64,000 nt of DNA from Neorhizobium galegae bv. officinalis (lineage in GTDB: Bacteria; Pseudomonadota; Alphaproteobacteria; Rhizobiales; Rhizobiaceae): assembly GCA_000985875.1 (NCBI GenBank), contig CCRI01000014.1, positions 1-64,000 of the forward strand, in the 5' to 3' direction. The position numbers and the translations under genes were made by a program. The notes below the pieces were generated by a model. That model was not told the origin of the DNA, searched no databases, and was given only the letters and a program-made list of their open reading frames with translations. Below are positions 26,718 to 35,163 of the stretch, piece after piece; position 1 is the stretch's first letter; every line of letters starts with the position of its first letter.

Positions 26718-27542
26718 ATGAACAAGCTTGCCAGATGGGGTTTGACGATGCCGGCGACGATCGCCGTCGTCCTGCTTCTGGTCATTCCCGTCGTGCTGAC
26801 GATCGCCACCACATTCGGCGAGGCGGCCGGTCCGTTTTCCACCTATACGGCCTTCTTCAAGAGCGGCTTTCGCATGGCCGTCCTCTACCGAACCCTTCAG
26901 GTCGCCCTGATCACCACGGGCATAGCGCTCGTGGTCGGCTTCATGACGGCATACGTCATCGCCCAGATGCCGGGACGCCTGAAGAGCATCATGATCGTCG
27001 CGGCGGTCTTTCCTCTGCTGACCGGCGTCGTTGTCCGCTCCTTCGCCTGGCTGATCATCCTCGGCAAGAACGGCATCATCAACAATGTCCTGATGTCGGT
27101 CGGGCTGATCGGCGAGCCCCTGTCGATGCTCTATACGCAAGGCTCGGTCATCGTTGCGATGGTCTATCTGTTCGTACCGCTGATGATCCTGACTCTGGTC
27201 GGCGTGCTCGAGGGAATTCCGCGCGACCTCATCGAGGCGGCCACCTCGCTCGGCGCCCGACCGATCCCGACTTTCCTCCAGGTCATCCTGCCGCTTGCGG
27301 CCCCCGGCCTCATCGTTGGCGCGGTGCTGGTCTTCACCGGCAGCTTCACTTCCTATGCGACCCCCCAGCTCCTCGGCGGCGAAAAGCAGATGATGATGGG
27401 CACCTTCCTTTACCAGCGCGCCATGGTGACCTTCGATTGGGTCGGCGCGTCTACGATCGCCGCCATCATGGTGGTCATAACCATCGGCGTCGTGCTCATC
27501 ATGAGCCGCATGGCACGCCGGCTTAACCCGATGGCAGTCTGA
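26718..27542 (+). CDS. ABC permease, PotB-like
   Basis: From the ATG at 26718 the 274-aa protein has six helices beginning MPATIAVVLLLVIPVVLTI, with the EAA loop LIEAATSLGARPIPTFLQV. It makes a heterodimer with the next permease. The stop overlaps the next ATG as TGATG. A start at 26655 would add 21 residues that overlap the hairpin, so 26718 is preferred. Confidence 0.9.
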   Translation: MNKLARWGLTMPATIAVVLLLVIPVVLTIATTFGEAAGPFSTYTAFFKSGFRMAVLYRTLQVALITTGIALVVGFMTAYVIAQMPGRLKSIMIVAAVFPLLTGVVVRSFAWLIILGKNGIINNVLMSVGLIGEPLSMLYTQGSVIVAMVYLFVPLMILTLVGVLEGIPRDLIEAATSLGARPIPTFLQVILPLAAPGLIVGAVLVFTGSFTSYATPQLLGGEKQMMMGTFLYQRAMVTFDWVGASTIAAIMVVITIGVVLIMSRMARRLNPMAV

Positions 27543-28330
27543 TGGCGACGCGCATTCACCCCATTCTCGGCGCTTTCGCCATTCTCGTCTTCTTCTTCCT
27601 GCTCGCGCCGCTGGTCATCATCGTGGGCTCCGCCCTTAGCGACACGACATTCCTGACCTTTCCGCCGCAGGGGCTGACGCTGCGCTGGTTCGCCAACATC
27701 TTCCAGATGGAGGCCTTCCGGCGCACGGCGATCACCAGCCTGCAGGTGGCGCTTCTCGGCACCGGCCTGTCGCTGCTGATCGGCATTCCGGCGGCCTACG
27801 CGCTGAACCGCTACCGGGTCGAGCTGCCGCGCTGGCTCTCGACACTGTTCGTGCTGCCGATCCTGGTGCCGGAAATCGTTTTCGGTTTCGCGCTCCTGAA
27901 ATCGATCACCATAGGCCTCGGCCTGCCGGTCTTCATCAGTCTCGTCGTCGGCCATGCGCTGCTGATCCTGCCCTATTCGGTGCGCGTCGTCGGTGCCAGC
28001 CTCGCCTCCTTCGATTTCTCCATCGAGGAAGCGGCGCGGAGCCTCGGTTGTCCGCCGCTCAAAACCTTCATGACCGTGGTGCTGCCGAATATCCGCGCCG
28101 GCGTCATCGCCGCCTTTATCCTGGCCTTCATCACCTCCATCAACGACGTGTCGATCTCGGTCTTCCTGACCGGCCCCGGCATCTCGACGCTGCCGATCCA
28201 GATTCTCGCGCATATGGAGCAGTTCTTCGACCCGACCATTGCTTCCGTGTCCGTGCTTCTGATGCTGGTGACCGTCGGCGTCATGGCGATCGTCGAAGCG
28301 ACGCTCGGCCTTACATTCCTGACCAAGTAG
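27542..28330 (+). CDS. ABC permease, PotC-like
   Basis: The 262-aa protein has about six helices starting FAILVFFFLLAPLVIIVGSA, and the EAA loop IEEAARSLGCPPLKTFMTV. It starts within the stop of the preceding permease. Its sequence pattern matches the second permease of spermidine-type importers. Confidence 0.92.
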   Translation: MATRIHPILGAFAILVFFFLLAPLVIIVGSALSDTTFLTFPPQGLTLRWFANIFQMEAFRRTAITSLQVALLGTGLSLLIGIPAAYALNRYRVELPRWLSTLFVLPILVPEIVFGFALLKSITIGLGLPVFISLVVGHALLILPYSVRVVGASLASFDFSIEEAARSLGCPPLKTFMTVVLPNIRAGVIAAFILAFITSINDVSISVFLTGPGISTLPIQILAHMEQFFDPTIASVSVLLMLVTVGVMAIVEATLGLTFLTK

Positions 28331-28336
28331 GCTCCC

Positions 28337-29395
28337 GTGACCGTATCCCTGACTATCGAAAACCTTGTCGCCCACTATGGAACCACTCAGGTTCTGAAAG
28401 ACCTGTCGATTTCCGTTGCGGCCGGTGAACTGGTGTCGCTGCTCGGCTCCAGCGGCTGCGGCAAGACGACGACGCTGCGTCTGGTGGCGGGCTTCCTGCA
28501 GCCGACCAGCGGCCGGATCCGGCTCGGCGACCGCGATTTGACGACGCTGCCCGCCCATGCCCGCGATATCGGTCTCGTGTTCCAGAACTACGCTCTTTTC
28601 CCGCACCTGACCGTGCTGGAGAACGTCGCCTTCGGCCTGAAGCAGCGTGGCCTCGCCAAACCGGATCGGGCCAAGCGCGCGATGGCGATGCTGGAACGTG
28701 TCGGCCTCGCGCCACTCGCCGACCGCCTGCCGGCAGCACTTTCCGGCGGCCAGAAACAGCGCGTCGCGCTTGCCCGCGCTCTCGTTATCGAGCCGCCACT
28801 GCTGATGTTCGACGAGCCGCTCTCCAATCTCGATGCGAAGCTCAGGATCGACATGCGCGTCGAAATCCGCCAGCTCCAGCGCGCCAATGGCACCACGTCG
28901 CTCTACGTCACCCACGATCAGGAAGAAGCATTTTCGATCTCCGACCGCGTCGCGATCATGAATGCCGGCCGCATCCTGCAGCTCGACACGCCGGAAGTGC
29001 TCTACCAGAAGCCGGCGAATGCCTTCGTCGCCCGCTTCGTCGGCTTCGAGAACCTGATCCGCATGAAGGTCGTCGAGCGCCAGGCGGCCATCGTCACGGC
29101 TGAGGCCGCCGGCGGGACGCGGCTTCATCTCTCCCAGGATCTGTTCGGCCCGATCAAGGACGATTTCATCCTGGCCTGCCGCGCCGAGGGGCTTGTCGTT
29201 CGCCGCGAGGGCGAAGGCATCCCGGCGGTGCTTGGGACGCGCACCTATCTCGGCCGCGCCTATCAGTACAAATGCGAAACGGCTGCGGGCGAAATCACTG
29301 CCAACGGCCCGCTTTCCGACCCGTTGGACGCCGGCGTCCGGGCGGTGCTCATGCCGCGGCCGGAGCAGTGCTGCATCCTCGATCCGGAAAACTGA
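28337..29395 (+). CDS. ABC ATPase, PotA-like
   Basis: The 352-aa protein probably starts at the GTG at 28337, 6 nt after the permease. It has Walker A GSSGCGKT, Q-loop FQNYALFPHLTV, signature LSGGQKQRV, Walker B LLMFDEPLSNLD, switch His in VTHDQEEA, and a C-terminal TOBE domain. It completes the four-gene importer. About 130 nt separate it from ccoN. Confidence 0.92.
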   Translation: MTVSLTIENLVAHYGTTQVLKDLSISVAAGELVSLLGSSGCGKTTTLRLVAGFLQPTSGRIRLGDRDLTTLPAHARDIGLVFQNYALFPHLTVLENVAFGLKQRGLAKPDRAKRAMAMLERVGLAPLADRLPAALSGGQKQRVALARALVIEPPLLMFDEPLSNLDAKLRIDMRVEIRQLQRANGTTSLYVTHDQEEAFSISDRVAIMNAGRILQLDTPEVLYQKPANAFVARFVGFENLIRMKVVERQAAIVTAEAAGGTRLHLSQDLFGPIKDDFILACRAEGLVVRREGEGIPAVLGTRTYLGRAYQYKCETAAGEITANGPLSDPLDAGVRAVLMPRPEQCCILDPEN

Positions 29396-29435
29396 ATCCG
29401 AAATAGAATACGAACGGGCCGTTTGCCGGGGGGCG

Positions 29436-29449
29436 TTGACGCAAGTCAA
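29436..29449. promoter_or_regulatory. FNR/FixK box upstream of ccoNOQP
   Basis: TTGACGCAAGTCAA is a perfect palindrome close to the FNR/FixK consensus TTGAT-N4-ATCAA. It lies 84 nt before the ccoN start. The FixK protein encoded in this window has the E-SR recognition helix that reads this sequence. It should activate the cbb3 oxidase at low oxygen. Confidence 0.9.
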
Positions 29450-29532
29450 ACCCCCGAAGCGGTCCGTATGTCAGCACATCATGGTCACAATCCTTCAACC
29501 GGCAGCGTAGTTGCGCTGTGAGGCTAAAGACC

Positions 29533-31158
29533 ATGAATTACGTCTCAGAAACACTCTGGCTGGCGATCGGCACCTTCCTGGCGTTGCTCGCGGCCGCCTA
29601 CGCCCACGACAGCCTGTTTGCGGCCCACATGTGGGTCCTGTTCTTCGTGCTGCTGATCAGCACGGTCGTTTTGATGCGCAGGATTTCCTTCGCGCCGCAG
29701 GCGCCCGCGACAAGCCCGCCATCCAAATCCGAATATTTCGACGAGGTCGTCAAATACGGCACTGTCGCCACGGTCTTCTGGGGCGTCGTCGGTTTCCTGG
29801 TCGGCGTCGTCGTCGCCCTCCAGCTTGCCTTTCCGGACCTCAACATCGAGCCCTGGTTCAATTTCGGCCGCCTGCGGCCGCTGCATACCTCGGCTGTCGT
29901 CTTCGCCTTCGGCGGCAATGCGCTGATCGCCACGTCCTTCTATGTGGTCCAGCGCACCTGTCGGGCCCGCCTTTTCGGCGGCAATCTGGCCTGGTTCGTA
30001 TTCTGGGGTTATCAGCTTTTTATCGTCATGGCGGCGACCGGCTATCTGCTCGGCATCACGCAAGGGCGCGAATATGCCGAGCCGGAATGGTATGTGGACC
30101 TCTTCCTGACCGTCGTCTGGGTCGCCTATCTCGCCGTTTTCCTCGGCACGATCCTGAAGCGCAAGGAGCCGCACATCTATGTGGCAAACTGGTTCTATCT
30201 CGCCTTCATCGTGACCATCGCCATGCTGCACGTGGTGAACAACCTGGCGATCCCGGTCTCCTTCCTCGGCGTGAAGAGCTATTCGGCCTTCGCGGGCGTC
30301 CAGGATGCGCTGACCCAGTGGTGGTACGGCCACAACGCGGTCGGTTTCTTCCTGACTGCGGGCTTCCTTGGGATGATGTATTATTTCGTGCCGAAGCAGG
30401 TCAATCGCCCGGTCTATTCCTACCGGCTGTCGATCATCCACTTCTGGGCGCTGATCTTCCTTTACATCTGGGCCGGCCCGCATCACCTGCACTATACGGC
30501 GCTGCCCGACTGGGCCCAGACGCTCGGCATGGTCTTCTCGATCATGCTCTGGATGCCCTCCTGGGGCGGCATGATCAACGGTCTGATGACGCTCTCGGGC
30601 GCCTGGGACAAGATCCGCACCGATCCGATCGTCCGCATGATGATCATCGCCATCGCCTTCTATGGCATGTCGACCTTCGAAGGTCCGATGATGTCGATCA
30701 AGGCCGTCAATTCACTCAGCCATTATACGGACTGGACGATCGGCCACGTGCATTCCGGTGCGCTCGGCTGGGTCGGCATGATCACCTTCGGTGCCGTCTA
30801 CTACATGACGCCCAAGCTCTGGAACCGCGAGCGCCTCTACAGTCTCGACCTGGTCAACTGGCACTTCTGGCTCGCCACTCTCGGCATCGTCGTCTACGCC
30901 GCCGTCATGTGGGTCGCCGGCGTCCAGCAGGGCCTGATGTGGCGCGAATACGATAACCAGGGCTTCCTGGTCTATTCCTTCGCCGAAACCGTCGCAGCCA
31001 TGTTCCCCTACTACCTGCTGCGTGCGGTAGGCGGCGCCATGTACCTCGCCGGCGGGCTCATCATGGCCTTCAACGTCACCATGACCATCCTCGGTTACCA
31101 ACGGCAGGAGCGGGTTCGGGGTGGTGCTTCCCCCGCCGCTCTCCAGCCGGCCGAATAA
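29533..31158 (+). CDS. ccoN: cbb3 cytochrome c oxidase subunit I
   Basis: From the ATG at 29533, with GAGG nine bases upstream, the protein has 541 aa and about twelve or more membrane helices. It carries the low-spin heme b and the heme b3-CuB site where oxygen is reduced. Histidine-bearing segments of this subclass are visible: WWYGHNAVGFFLTAGF, GPHHLHYTALPDW and HVHSGALGW. It is the first gene of ccoNOQP (fixNOQP), the high-affinity oxidase used at low oxygen. An FNR/FixK box precedes it. Confidence 0.97.
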   Translation: MNYVSETLWLAIGTFLALLAAAYAHDSLFAAHMWVLFFVLLISTVVLMRRISFAPQAPATSPPSKSEYFDEVVKYGTVATVFWGVVGFLVGVVVALQLAFPDLNIEPWFNFGRLRPLHTSAVVFAFGGNALIATSFYVVQRTCRARLFGGNLAWFVFWGYQLFIVMAATGYLLGITQGREYAEPEWYVDLFLTVVWVAYLAVFLGTILKRKEPHIYVANWFYLAFIVTIAMLHVVNNLAIPVSFLGVKSYSAFAGVQDALTQWWYGHNAVGFFLTAGFLGMMYYFVPKQVNRPVYSYRLSIIHFWALIFLYIWAGPHHLHYTALPDWAQTLGMVFSIMLWMPSWGGMINGLMTLSGAWDKIRTDPIVRMMIIAIAFYGMSTFEGPMMSIKAVNSLSHYTDWTIGHVHSGALGWVGMITFGAVYYMTPKLWNRERLYSLDLVNWHFWLATLGIVVYAAVMWVAGVQQGLMWREYDNQGFLVYSFAETVAAMFPYYLLRAVGGAMYLAGGLIMAFNVTMTILGYQRQERVRGGASPAALQPAE

Positions 31159-31170
31159 GGAGGGATATCC

Positions 31171-31902
31171 ATGTCCATTCTCGACAAACATCACTACATC
31201 GAACGCAACGCGACCCTGCTCCTGGTCGGCTCGCTGCTCGTCGTCTCGATCGGCGGCATCGTGGAAATCGCCCCGCTCTTCTATCTCGAAAACACCATCG
31301 AGAAGGTGGAAGGCATGCGGCCCTATTCGCCGCTCGAGCTGGCCGGGCGCGATATCTACATCCGCGAAGGCTGTTATGTCTGCCATAGCCAGATGATCCG
31401 CCCCTTCCGCGACGAGGTGGAGCGCTACGGTCACTACAGCCTTGCGGCCGAATCCATGTACGACCATCCGTTCCAGTGGGGGTCGAAGCGCACAGGCCCC
31501 GATCTTGCCCGCGTCGGCGACCGCTATTCGAACGAATGGCACGTCCAGCACCTGGTCGAGCCACGCGACGTCGTGCCGGAATCGGTGATGCCGAGCTACG
31601 CCTTCCTCAAGGAGACGCCGCTCAAGATCACCGACGTTTCCATGGGGCTGAAGGCGAACCGCGCCGTCGGCGTCCCCTATTCGGACGAAATGGTAGCGAG
31701 CGCCAAGGCGGATCTTTCGGCCCAGGCCGATCCGAACGCCGACACGTCCGGCCTGCTCGCCCGCTATCCCAAGGCCAAGGTTGGCGATTTCGACGGCAAT
31801 GCCCAGAGCCTCACGGAGATGGATGCGCTGGTCGCCTATCTGCAGATGCTCGGCACGCTGGTCGATTTCTCGACTTATGACGATGCCGCCGGTTACCGTT
31901 GA
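31171..31902 (+). CDS. ccoO: cbb3 oxidase monoheme cytochrome c subunit
   Basis: The 243-aa protein has one N-terminal membrane anchor (about residues 15-38) and a periplasmic domain with a single heme c motif EGCYVCHSQM (C68, C71, H72). A methionine ligand is likely among the later Met residues. GGAGG lies before the ATG. It passes electrons from CcoP to CcoN. Confidence 0.97.
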   Translation: MSILDKHHYIERNATLLLVGSLLVVSIGGIVEIAPLFYLENTIEKVEGMRPYSPLELAGRDIYIREGCYVCHSQMIRPFRDEVERYGHYSLAAESMYDHPFQWGSKRTGPDLARVGDRYSNEWHVQHLVEPRDVVPESVMPSYAFLKETPLKITDVSMGLKANRAVGVPYSDEMVASAKADLSAQADPNADTSGLLARYPKAKVGDFDGNAQSLTEMDALVAYLQMLGTLVDFSTYDDAAGYR

Positions 31903-31914
31903 AGGAACAAGCTC

Positions 31915-32067
31915 ATGGAATTCTATACGGCCATGCGCCACTTCGCCGATAGCTGGGGTCTGCTTGCCATGACCCTCTTCTTCCTCGGCGTTCTCGTCTT
32001 CACCTTGCGCCCCGGCGCGAAAGCCTCTGCAGACGAGGCCGCCCGGATCCCTCTGAAGGAGGATTGA
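31915..32067 (+). CDS. ccoQ: cbb3 oxidase small subunit
   Basis: This 50-aa protein has one membrane helix (about residues 15-31; WGLLAMTLFFLGVLVF) and a short charged tail. It lies between ccoO and ccoP, the standard place for ccoQ. The next gene's GGAGG lies in its last codons. CcoQ stabilises the oxidase. Size, helix and position together make the call firm. Confidence 0.93.
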   Translation: MEFYTAMRHFADSWGLLAMTLFFLGVLVFTLRPGAKASADEAARIPLKED

Positions 32068-32069
32068 AC

Positions 32070-32933
32070 ATGGCGGAAAAACATATCGACGAACTGAGCG
32101 GCATCGAAACCACCGGTCACGAATGGGACGGCATCCGCGAACTCAACAACCCTTTGCCGCGCTGGTGGCTGTGGACGTTCTACGCCTGCATCCTGTGGTC
32201 GGTCGCTTACGCGATCGCCTATCCGTCCATCCCGCTCCTGACCGATGCGACGAAAGGCCTGCTCGGATATTCGAGCCGCGCCGAGCTTGCGGCGGATCTC
32301 GATGGTGCCAAGATCGCCCAGGGCGGCATCCTGGAAAAGATCTCCAGTTCGTCGCTGGAAGAGATCGTCGCCGACCCCCAGCTCAACCAGTTTGCAACGG
32401 CCGGCGGAGCGGCCGCCTTCCGCGTCAACTGCACCCCGTGCCACGGCACGGGCGGCGCCGGCGGGCAGGGTTATCCCAATCTCAACGACAACGACTGGCT
32501 GTGGGGCGGTGATGTCAACGCCCTTTACCAGACGATCGCCCATGGCATCCGCGATCCCGCCGACAGCGAAACCCGCATTTCGGAAATGCCGGCGTTCACA
32601 GATATCCTGAAGCCGGACGAGGTGCGCCAGGTCGCCGCCTATGTGGTGAGCCTCACCGGAACCCCGCGCGATCCAGCGATGGTCGAGCCTGGAAAACAGC
32701 TGTTCGCCGACAACTGTGTCTCGTGTCACGGCGAGAAGGCCGAGGGCAACCGCGACCTTGGCGGGCCGAGCCTTGCCGACGCGATCTGGCTGAAGGCGCG
32801 CGGCGAGGCGGAGATCGCCAAGCAGATACAGTCCCCGAAACACGGCGTCATGCCGGCTTGGGGAGCCCGGCTCGGAGACGTCGCCGTCAAGCAGCTGGCC
32901 GTCTACATTCATTCGCTCGGCGGTGGGGAATAA
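32070..32933 (+). CDS. ccoP: cbb3 oxidase diheme cytochrome c subunit
   Basis: From the ATG at 32070, 2 nt after the ccoQ stop and with GGAGG upstream, the protein has 287 aa. It has a membrane helix near residues 33-56 and two heme c motifs, NCTPCHGTG (C121, C124, H125) and NCVSCHGEK (C216, C219, H220). It accepts electrons from the bc1 complex or soluble cytochrome and feeds CcoO. It ends the operon. Confidence 0.97.
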   Translation: MAEKHIDELSGIETTGHEWDGIRELNNPLPRWWLWTFYACILWSVAYAIAYPSIPLLTDATKGLLGYSSRAELAADLDGAKIAQGGILEKISSSSLEEIVADPQLNQFATAGGAAAFRVNCTPCHGTGGAGGQGYPNLNDNDWLWGGDVNALYQTIAHGIRDPADSETRISEMPAFTDILKPDEVRQVAAYVVSLTGTPRDPAMVEPGKQLFADNCVSCHGEKAEGNRDLGGPSLADAIWLKARGEAEIAKQIQSPKHGVMPAWGARLGDVAVKQLAVYIHSLGGGE

Positions 32934-32963
32934 GAAAGACCGCAATCCATTCGATCCGACGAG

Positions 32964-32998
32964 CGGCCGCCTGCCTGTCATCAGCAGGCGGCCGTTTT
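32964..32998 (+). terminator. Rho-independent terminator of ccoNOQP
   Basis: A perfect 11-bp stem (CGGCCGCCTGC / GCAGGCGGCCG) with a 9-nt loop is followed by TTTT. It ends the oxidase operon just before the FNR/FixK box of ccoGHIS. Confidence 0.88.
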
Positions 32999-33012
32999 GT
33001 CACACGGCTCGG

Positions 33013-33026
33013 TTGACTTGTGTCAA
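33013..33026. promoter_or_regulatory. FNR/FixK box upstream of ccoGHIS
   Basis: TTGACTTGTGTCAA fits the TTGAT-N4-ATCAA consensus with the same C/G substitutions as the box at 29436. It lies about 50 nt before ccoG and right after the ccoNOQP terminator, so the two operons are separately but equally controlled by FixK. Confidence 0.88.
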
Positions 33027-33076
33027 GGAGTGACCGTCGCCGAGATGAGAAAACAGGGACCAAAGGAACTGGTCCC

Positions 33077-34657
33077 ATGAATCTCTATACGTCTCCCGCG
33101 CTTGGCCCCAGCGACGCCTCCGTTGAGCGCATCGATGTCCAGCCCGTGCATTCGCCGGGCAAGCCGCTTTACGAGAAACGCAAGAAGATATTTCCAAAAC
33201 GGGCCGAAGGGCGTTTCCGCCGCTTCAAATGGCTGGTGATGCTGATCACCCTCGGCATCTATTACCTCACTCCCTGGATCCGTTGGGACCGTGGTCCCTT
33301 TGCGCCCGATCAGGCGGTGCTGGTCGATCTCGCAAGCCGCCGTTTCTATTTCTTCTTCATCGAAATCTGGCCGCAGGAATTCTTCTACGTTGCCGGGCTT
33401 CTGGTCATGGCCGGTTTCGGCCTTTTCCTGGTGACCTCGGCCGTCGGCCGCGCCTGGTGCGGTTACACCTGTCCGCAGACGGTCTGGGTCGATCTCTTCC
33501 TTGTCGTCGAGCGCTTCTTCGAGGGCGACCGCAATGCCCGCATCAAGCTCGACGCCGCGCCCTGGAGCTTGGACAAGCTCTGGAAGCGCGTCGCCAAACA
33601 CGCCACATGGCTGGCGATCGCGGTGGCGACCGGCGGCGCCTGGATCTTCTATTTTGCCGACGCGCCCTCGCTCGCCTTCGATTTTGTCACCGGTCAGGCG
33701 GCTCTCGTCGCCTATTCGACCGTTGCCATCCTGACGGCCACCACTTACGTGCTCGGCGGACTGCTGCGCGAACAGGTCTGCATCTACATGTGCCCCTGGC
33801 CGCGCATCCAGGCAGCCATGCTGGACGAGAGCTCGCTGGTCGTCACCTATAACGACTGGCGCGGGGAACCGCGCAGCCGCCATGCCAAGAAGGCGGCGGC
33901 GGCCGGACAGCCCGTCGGCGATTGCGTCGATTGCAACGCCTGCGTGGCGGTCTGTCCCATGGGCATCGACATCCGCGAAGGCCAGCAGATGGCCTGCATC
34001 ACCTGCGCGCTCTGCATCGATGCCTGTGACGGCGTGATGGACAAGATCGGCAAGCCGCGCGGCCTGATCGCCTACGCAACGCTCGACGAATACGACGCCA
34101 ACATGGCGCTCGCCACGAGCGGCGGCACGACGGCGATCGACCCGGCCGGGGTGCGCAACCCGGACGGTTCCTTCATCGACAAGGTTCGCCACTTCGACTG
34201 GAGAGTGATCTTCAGGCTCCGCACGCTGATCTATTTCGGCGTCTGGTCGGCGGTCGGTCTTGGCCTCGTCTTCTCGCTCCTGTCGCGCGACCGGCTGGAG
34301 GTCAACGTGCTCCACGATCGCAACCCGCAATTCGTGCTGGAATCGGACGGTTCCATCCGCAACGGCTACACGATCCGGTTGCTCAACATGATCCCGGAGC
34401 CGCGCACGATCATGGTCTCGATGGAAGGCCTGCCCGAAGCGACGATGAAGATCGCCGGCGTCGCGGACGTTCCGGGCCGCCTCTTCGCGGTGCAGGTGGA
34501 GCCCGACAAGACGCTTGCCTTGAAGGTCTTCGTAACCCTGCCCAAGGATGCCGTTTCCTCCGAGGCCGTCGATTTCCACTTCGTCGCCGAGGACCGGCCG
34601 AGCCACGAAAAAGACAGCTATTCAGCCGTCTTCAACACCCCGGGAGCCAGAAAATGA
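33077..34657 (+). CDS. ccoG: cbb3 oxidase accessory iron-sulfur protein
   Basis: From the ATG at 33077 the protein has 526 aa and about five membrane helices. A polyferredoxin region (CVDCNACVAVCPMGIDIR then CITCALCIDACDG) can hold two [4Fe-4S] clusters. The C-terminus is an immunoglobulin-like periplasmic domain. CcoG (FixG) is linked to copper reduction during oxidase assembly. Its stop overlaps ccoH as ATGA. Confidence 0.96.
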   Translation: MNLYTSPALGPSDASVERIDVQPVHSPGKPLYEKRKKIFPKRAEGRFRRFKWLVMLITLGIYYLTPWIRWDRGPFAPDQAVLVDLASRRFYFFFIEIWPQEFFYVAGLLVMAGFGLFLVTSAVGRAWCGYTCPQTVWVDLFLVVERFFEGDRNARIKLDAAPWSLDKLWKRVAKHATWLAIAVATGGAWIFYFADAPSLAFDFVTGQAALVAYSTVAILTATTYVLGGLLREQVCIYMCPWPRIQAAMLDESSLVVTYNDWRGEPRSRHAKKAAAAGQPVGDCVDCNACVAVCPMGIDIREGQQMACITCALCIDACDGVMDKIGKPRGLIAYATLDEYDANMALATSGGTTAIDPAGVRNPDGSFIDKVRHFDWRVIFRLRTLIYFGVWSAVGLGLVFSLLSRDRLEVNVLHDRNPQFVLESDGSIRNGYTIRLLNMIPEPRTIMVSMEGLPEATMKIAGVADVPGRLFAVQVEPDKTLALKVFVTLPKDAVSSEAVDFHFVAEDRPSHEKDSYSAVFNTPGARK

Positions 34658-35163
34658 GCCCGACGAAAATGAACGCGATCCCTGCAAAATCCTTCGTCTT
34701 CACCGGCTGGCACATGGTCGGCGTGCTGGTGCTCTTTTTCGGCACCATCATCTCGGTCAATTTCTACATGGCCTATAACGCGGTCACCAGCTGGAGCGGG
34801 CTGGTGGCGGAAAACACCTATGTCGCCAGCCAGCAGTTCAACGGCAAGGCGGCCGAGGCGCGGACGCTGACGGCCACGGGCGTCACCGGGCGCATCACCG
34901 TTACCGGTTCCGAGGTGCGTTACGAGGTCTTCCACCTGAAAGACGGGCCGGTCACGGCTGATATGCTGACGCTGAAGTTCAAGCGGCCGGTCGGCGAACA
35001 TCAGGATTTCGAACTCGACCTCGTTCCGGTCGCCAAGGGGGTCTTCACCGCCACCCATGAGATCCTGCCCGGTCACTGGATCGTCGATGCGAGCGCCACA
35101 CGGAACGGCAAGCGCATCCTGCATCAGGCCGAACGCATTTCGGTCTCGGGGAGGGCGCAATGA
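34654..35163 (+). CDS. ccoH: cbb3 oxidase assembly protein CcoH/FixH
   Basis: The 169-aa protein has one N-terminal helix (about residues 15-40; GWHMVGVLVLFFGTIISVNF) and a periplasmic beta domain of the FixH family. It overlaps ccoG upstream and ccoI downstream by 4 bp. CcoH is needed for stable assembly of the oxidase subunits. Confidence 0.94.
   Translation: MSPTKMNAIPAKSFVFTGWHMVGVLVLFFGTIISVNFYMAYNAVTSWSGLVAENTYVASQQFNGKAAEARTLTATGVTGRITVTGSEVRYEVFHLKDGPVTADMLTLKFKRPVGEHQDFELDLVPVAKGVFTATHEILPGHWIVDASATRNGKRILHQAERISVSGRAQ

Noticed and set aside
27410..29449. A 679-codon minus-strand frame opposite the PotC-like permease and ATPase.
   Set aside because: The opposite strand carries genes with Walker and EAA motifs; the antisense product is low-complexity Arg/Glu/Asp-rich.
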